Below are positions 61,358-64,000 of a stretch of 64,000 nucleotides of DNA, one piece after another (the first letter of the stretch is position 1; every line of letters starts with the position of its first letter). The DNA comes from Phytomonospora sp040655735 (GTDB lineage Bacteria; Actinomycetota; Actinomycetes; Mycobacteriales; Micromonosporaceae). The DNA is taken from the NCBI RefSeq assembly GCF_040655735.1, contig NZ_JBFAKK010000021.1, positions 20,245 to 84,244 of the forward strand, given 5' to 3'. A program made the position numbers and the translations under genes. The notes beneath the pieces were generated by a model. It searched no databases. It saw only the letters and a list, made by a program, of their open reading frames with translations, and was not told the origin of the DNA.

Positions 61358-61935
61358 CTCGAACCGCAGCAGCACGAACCGCACCCCACCGAACGCTCCT
61401 CACCGGCGCGCGGGCCGTGGTCGCCGCGCTCGCCAAGGCCCTCGGCCACCGTTTGCTCCGCATCCACGACCGGGGCGGACTGGGCATCGCCGACGGCGCC
61501 GTCCCCTATCGCACGTCGGTCTTCGACGACGAGGTCCCCGGGGTGGCCAACCTCGATCCGGCGCTCCTCGGGGCCCTGCGCCAAGCCGCGTCGGCCGCCG
61601 CCGCCGAGGGCGTCGAGTTCCGCGTCAACAGCGGCTGGCGCTCCCCCGCCTACCAGAGCCGGCTGCTCAGCGAGGCGGTCGCCGGGTACGGATCCGAGCA
61701 GGAGGCGGCCCGGTGGGTCTCCCGGCCGGAGACGTCCGCTCACGTGTCGGGCGACGCCGTCGACATCGGGCCCGTCGAGGCCTCGTCGTGGTTGTCCGAG
61801 CACGGCGCCCGGTACGGGCTGTGCCAGATCTACCGCAACGAGCGCTGGCACTACGAGCTGCGCCCCGAGGCCGTCGACCACGGTTGCCCGGCCATGTACG
61901 CCGATCCTTCGCGAGATCCGAGGACGCGGCGGTGA
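61354..61935 (+). CDS. vanY: VanY-type D,D-carboxypeptidase
   Basis: A 193-residue VanY/VanXY-family zinc peptidase that removes terminal D-Ala from any remaining pentapeptide. Motifs: FRVNSGWRSPAYQSRLL, SAHVSGDAVDIGP (zinc His/Asp) and ERWHYEL (Glu-x-x-His type). The N-terminus has only a moderate hydrophobic segment (TLLTGARAVVAALAKALG) and no clear signal peptide, so membrane attachment or a cytoplasmic role is uncertain. ATG at 61354 follows the leader shared with vanH; TTG at 61342 is an in-frame alternative. Confidence 0.88.
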   Translation: MTRTAAARTAPHRTLLTGARAVVAALAKALGHRLLRIHDRGGLGIADGAVPYRTSVFDDEVPGVANLDPALLGALRQAASAAAAEGVEFRVNSGWRSPAYQSRLLSEAVAGYGSEQEAARWVSRPETSAHVSGDAVDIGPVEASSWLSEHGARYGLCQIYRNERWHYELRPEAVDHGCPAMYADPSRDPRTRR

Positions 61936-62064
61936 ACGCGACGCCGCCGGGGGCCGGATCCGAAGACGATCTATCGTCGTCGAGTGCCCGCGCGTCGACA
62001 GGGTGGTCGAGTCGCGGCGAATGGAGCGCACCGGTCGCTCCCCCTACCCAGAAGGAGCCGCGTC

Positions 62065-63306
62065 ATGGCCACGCCGCACGCCTTCCCCCTGGAACCCACC
62101 CCGATCCACGTGTCCGACGAGGTCCTCACCGACCTCCGCGCCCGGCTGGCGTCGACCCGTCCCCCGCTGGACGAGGGGAACGAGGACTGGTCCTACGGCG
62201 TCCCGGACAGTTACCTGCGTGAGCTGCTCGCCTACTGGCGGGACGGCTTCGACTGGCGCAAGGCCGAGGCCGCCATCAACGCCCACGAGCAGTATCGAAC
62301 GAGCGTCGACGGTGTCCCGGTGCACTTCATGCGCGAGCCCGGCCGCGGCCCCGACCCGATCCCGCTGATCCTCACCCACGGCTGGCCCTGGACGTTCTGG
62401 CACTGGTCGAAGGTGATCGGCCCGCTCGCCGACCCGGCCGCGTTCGGCGGTGACCCCGCCGACGCCTTCGACGTCATCGTGCCGTCCCTGCCCGGCTTCG
62501 GTTTCCCCGGCCCGCTCACGGGTTTCCCGGACGTCAACTTCTGGAAGGTCGCCGATCTCTGGCACACCCTGATGACCGAGACCCTCGGCTATGGGCGCTA
62601 CGCCGCCGGGGGTTGCGACATCGGCGGGATCGTCTCCAGCCAGCTGGGCCACAAGTACGCCGAGGAGTTGTACGGCGTCCACATCGGTTCCGGGTTGCCG
62701 CTCGACTTCTTCAACGGTCCCCGCGCCTGGGACTTCGCGCGCAACCGGCCCCTCACCGACGATCAGCCCGCCGAGATCCGCGCCCGCATCATCGAGATGG
62801 ACCACCGCATGGCGACGCACCTCAACGTGCACATGCTCGACGGTGCCACGCTGGCGCACGGGCTGAGCGACTCCCCCGCCGGGCTGCTCGCCTGGCTGCT
62901 GGAGCGCTGGGCGGCCTGGAGCGACAGTGGCGGCGGCGCCGGTGTCGAGTCGGTCTTCACCAGGGACGACCTGCTCACCCACGCCACGATCTACTGGGTG
63001 AACAACTCCATCGGCACGTCGATGCGGTACTACGCCAACGCCAACCGTTACCCCTGGAAGCCGGCACACGATCGCACGCCGGTCGTGCAGGCCCCGGTCG
63101 GTCTGACGTTCGTCACGTACGAGAACCCGCCCGGCGTTCACGGCGCCGACGAGCGGGTGCGGGCGTTCGAGTCAGGTCCGCAGGCGGCTTGGTTCAACCA
63201 CGTCAACGTCAACGCCCACGAAGGCGGTGGGCACTTCATCCCGTGGGAGAACCCCGACGCCTGGGTGGGCGACCTGCGCCGGACTTTCCGCGACCGCAGG
63301 GGCTGA
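62065..63306 (+). CDS. Epoxide hydrolase (EHN/EPHX1-like)
   Basis: A 413-residue alpha/beta hydrolase with the N-terminal EHN domain (PIHVSDEVLTDLRARLAST) of microsomal-type epoxide hydrolases. The oxyanion motif is LTHGWPWTFWHW, the nucleophile Asp is in AGGCDIGGIVSSQ, and the His lies in EGGGHFIPWENPDAW. It hydrates epoxides to diols, possibly for detoxification or secondary metabolism; the substrate is unknown. ATG at 62065 has GAAGGAG 8 nt ahead. It is a separate unit from vanY, about 130 bp downstream. Confidence 0.9.
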   Translation: MATPHAFPLEPTPIHVSDEVLTDLRARLASTRPPLDEGNEDWSYGVPDSYLRELLAYWRDGFDWRKAEAAINAHEQYRTSVDGVPVHFMREPGRGPDPIPLILTHGWPWTFWHWSKVIGPLADPAAFGGDPADAFDVIVPSLPGFGFPGPLTGFPDVNFWKVADLWHTLMTETLGYGRYAAGGCDIGGIVSSQLGHKYAEELYGVHIGSGLPLDFFNGPRAWDFARNRPLTDDQPAEIRARIIEMDHRMATHLNVHMLDGATLAHGLSDSPAGLLAWLLERWAAWSDSGGGAGVESVFTRDDLLTHATIYWVNNSIGTSMRYYANANRYPWKPAHDRTPVVQAPVGLTFVTYENPPGVHGADERVRAFESGPQAAWFNHVNVNAHEGGGHFIPWENPDAWVGDLRRTFRDRRG

Positions 63307-63455
63307 ACGGCTCCGCGAGCGGGGACGGGCGGCCCGGGGTACTCGGTGGGTTTCGCGCCGGGTACCTGGGCGTTCGGGCGGGGGCGGGGGCGGGGGCGGC
63401 GGTTCGGGCGTCACTTCGGGGCGGGACCGCTCGTCCAGGCGTGACCCCGGGACGT
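63307..63455. other. Gene-free GC-rich spacer leading into repeat array
   Basis: No convincing coding sequence. It contains a G/C run (GGCGGGGGCGG-type, about 63376-63400) and a diverged copy of the downstream repeat around 63346-63385 (TTCGCGCCGGGTACC). Confidence 0.6.
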
Positions 63456-63717
63456 GGCCGGCGGCTTCGCGTCGGGGACCCGGCAGTGCGAGCATCACCC
63501 GGGCTCGGGCCGGCGGCTTCGCGCCGGGGACCGCCGGTTCAGGCGTGACAGCGGGGCGGGGCCGGGGGCTTCGCGCCGGGTACCCGCCAGTTCAGGCGTC
63601 ACCAAACGGCGGGCCGGCGGCTTCGCGCCGGGGACCCGCCAGTTCAGCCGTGACCCCGGGCCGGGGCCGGCGGCTTCGCGCCGGGGACCCGGCAGACCAC
63701 GCCGGGTACCCGTCAGT
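63456..63717. repeat. 52-bp tandem repeat array, five units
   Basis: Units start at 63456, 63508, 63560, 63612 and 63665, spaced 52, 52, 52 and 53 bp. Each opens with GGCCGGCGGCTTCGCGCCGG, continues GGACCCGCCAGTTC, and most end in AGGCGTSACC. The third and fifth units vary. Open frames cross it, but all are repeat artefacts. Confidence 0.85.
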
Positions 63718-64000
63718 TCAGGCGTCACCTTAGTTCGGGGACCCGGCACCGGAGGAGGTGCCGCAGCCCGATCCCCTACCTGGCAGGAGGTTTCGTTAGC
63801 CTCCGACCAAGCAAGCACAGAAGTCAGACGTAACAAAACCCCAGGGACCCTGCCGCAGCGTGCTGACCCGCCGCCACTGCCTCCGGGTTATCAGGCGTCA
63901 CCCCACCCGGGCCACCACCAGCAGGCGTCACCCCAGCCCGGGGACCCTGCCGCAGCCGGCTTACTCACCGCAGCCACCCCGGCGTTAAGCCCAGCCCCGG
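63718..64000. repeat. Gene-free region with scattered repeat halves
   Basis: No gene is supported. The motif CAGGCGTCACCCCA recurs at 63892 and 63922, and GGACCCTGCCGCAG at 63844 and 63942, so parts of a dispersed repeat family extend past the tandem array to the window edge. Confidence 0.6.

Noticed and set aside
63456..63717. The 52-bp repeats as a CRISPR array
   Set aside because: Whole units are repeated with no unique spacers, and no cas genes are seen.
63227..63836. Open frames of about 110-170 codons across the terminal repeats
   Set aside because: Their proteins are repetitive translations of the tandem unit on both strands with no ribosome site or domain.

Overview
The window is 64 kb of very GC-rich DNA, densely coding, with frequent GTG/TTG starts, Tat and lipoprotein signals, many two-component systems, and a VanHAX glycopeptide-resistance cluster. 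This points to a filamentous-type actinomycete (Actinomycetota). I cannot place it at genus level from sequence alone. I saw no rRNA, tRNA or CRISPR array.

Layout. 78-5130: an EamA exporter divergent from an Lrp regulator, an aldo/keto reductase, an AHSA1/ArsR pair behind two palindromic operators, and a DHA2-type drug efflux pump. 5253-16618: one leftward carbohydrate locus (LacI regulator, ROK sugar kinase, mannose-6-phosphate isomerase with an extra N-terminal domain, lipoprotein/MalF/MalG ABC importer, six-hairpin glycosidase, SGNH esterase, secreted DUF4185-like protein). An 18-bp perfect LacI palindrome lies in its promoter region. 16806-20149: ferrochelatase and two membrane proteins. 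20361-22767: two IS5-family elements, one apparently intact and one decayed, flanking an EF-hand protein gene.

22905-33891: an orphan protein, a STAS protein, a type III alkylsulfatase, a 1.5-kaa cell-wall-anchored repeat protein, and a toxin/immunity pair. The toxin carries the short N-terminal motif typical of extracellular contractile injection system (eCIS) cargo. A MerR/MFS pair follows. 33900-39951: a NarL-type two-component system divergent from a serine beta-lactamase-like hydrolase with a palindrome between them, then secreted M23 and GH25 cell-wall enzymes. 40032-44677: DoxX/ECF41 sigma pair, a TetR-controlled erythromycin esterase plus CatB/Vat-like acetyltransferase pair, and an eight-cysteine mini-protein. 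44832-55111: a second eCIS-cargo-type protein (DUF4157), a DUF883-like protein, a two-component system, a secreted protein-arginine deiminase, a Tat-exported protein, and a NACHT NTPase.

55136-61935 is a complete vancomycin-type resistance cluster: murF-like ligase, vanHAX, vanSR and vanY. A 68-nt sequence block repeats ahead of vanH and vanY, the probable VanR-controlled promoter. VanH makes D-lactate, VanA joins D-Ala to D-Lac, VanX destroys D-Ala-D-Ala, VanY trims pentapeptides, and the MurF-like enzyme could load the altered dipeptide. An epoxide hydrolase follows. The last 0.7 kb (63307-64000) holds no gene but contains a 52-bp tandem repeat array.

The best candidates for little-described biology are the two eCIS-cargo-like proteins, one with its own immunity gene, the NACHT protein, and the Cys-rich mini-protein. 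Bases 1-77 are too short to assign.
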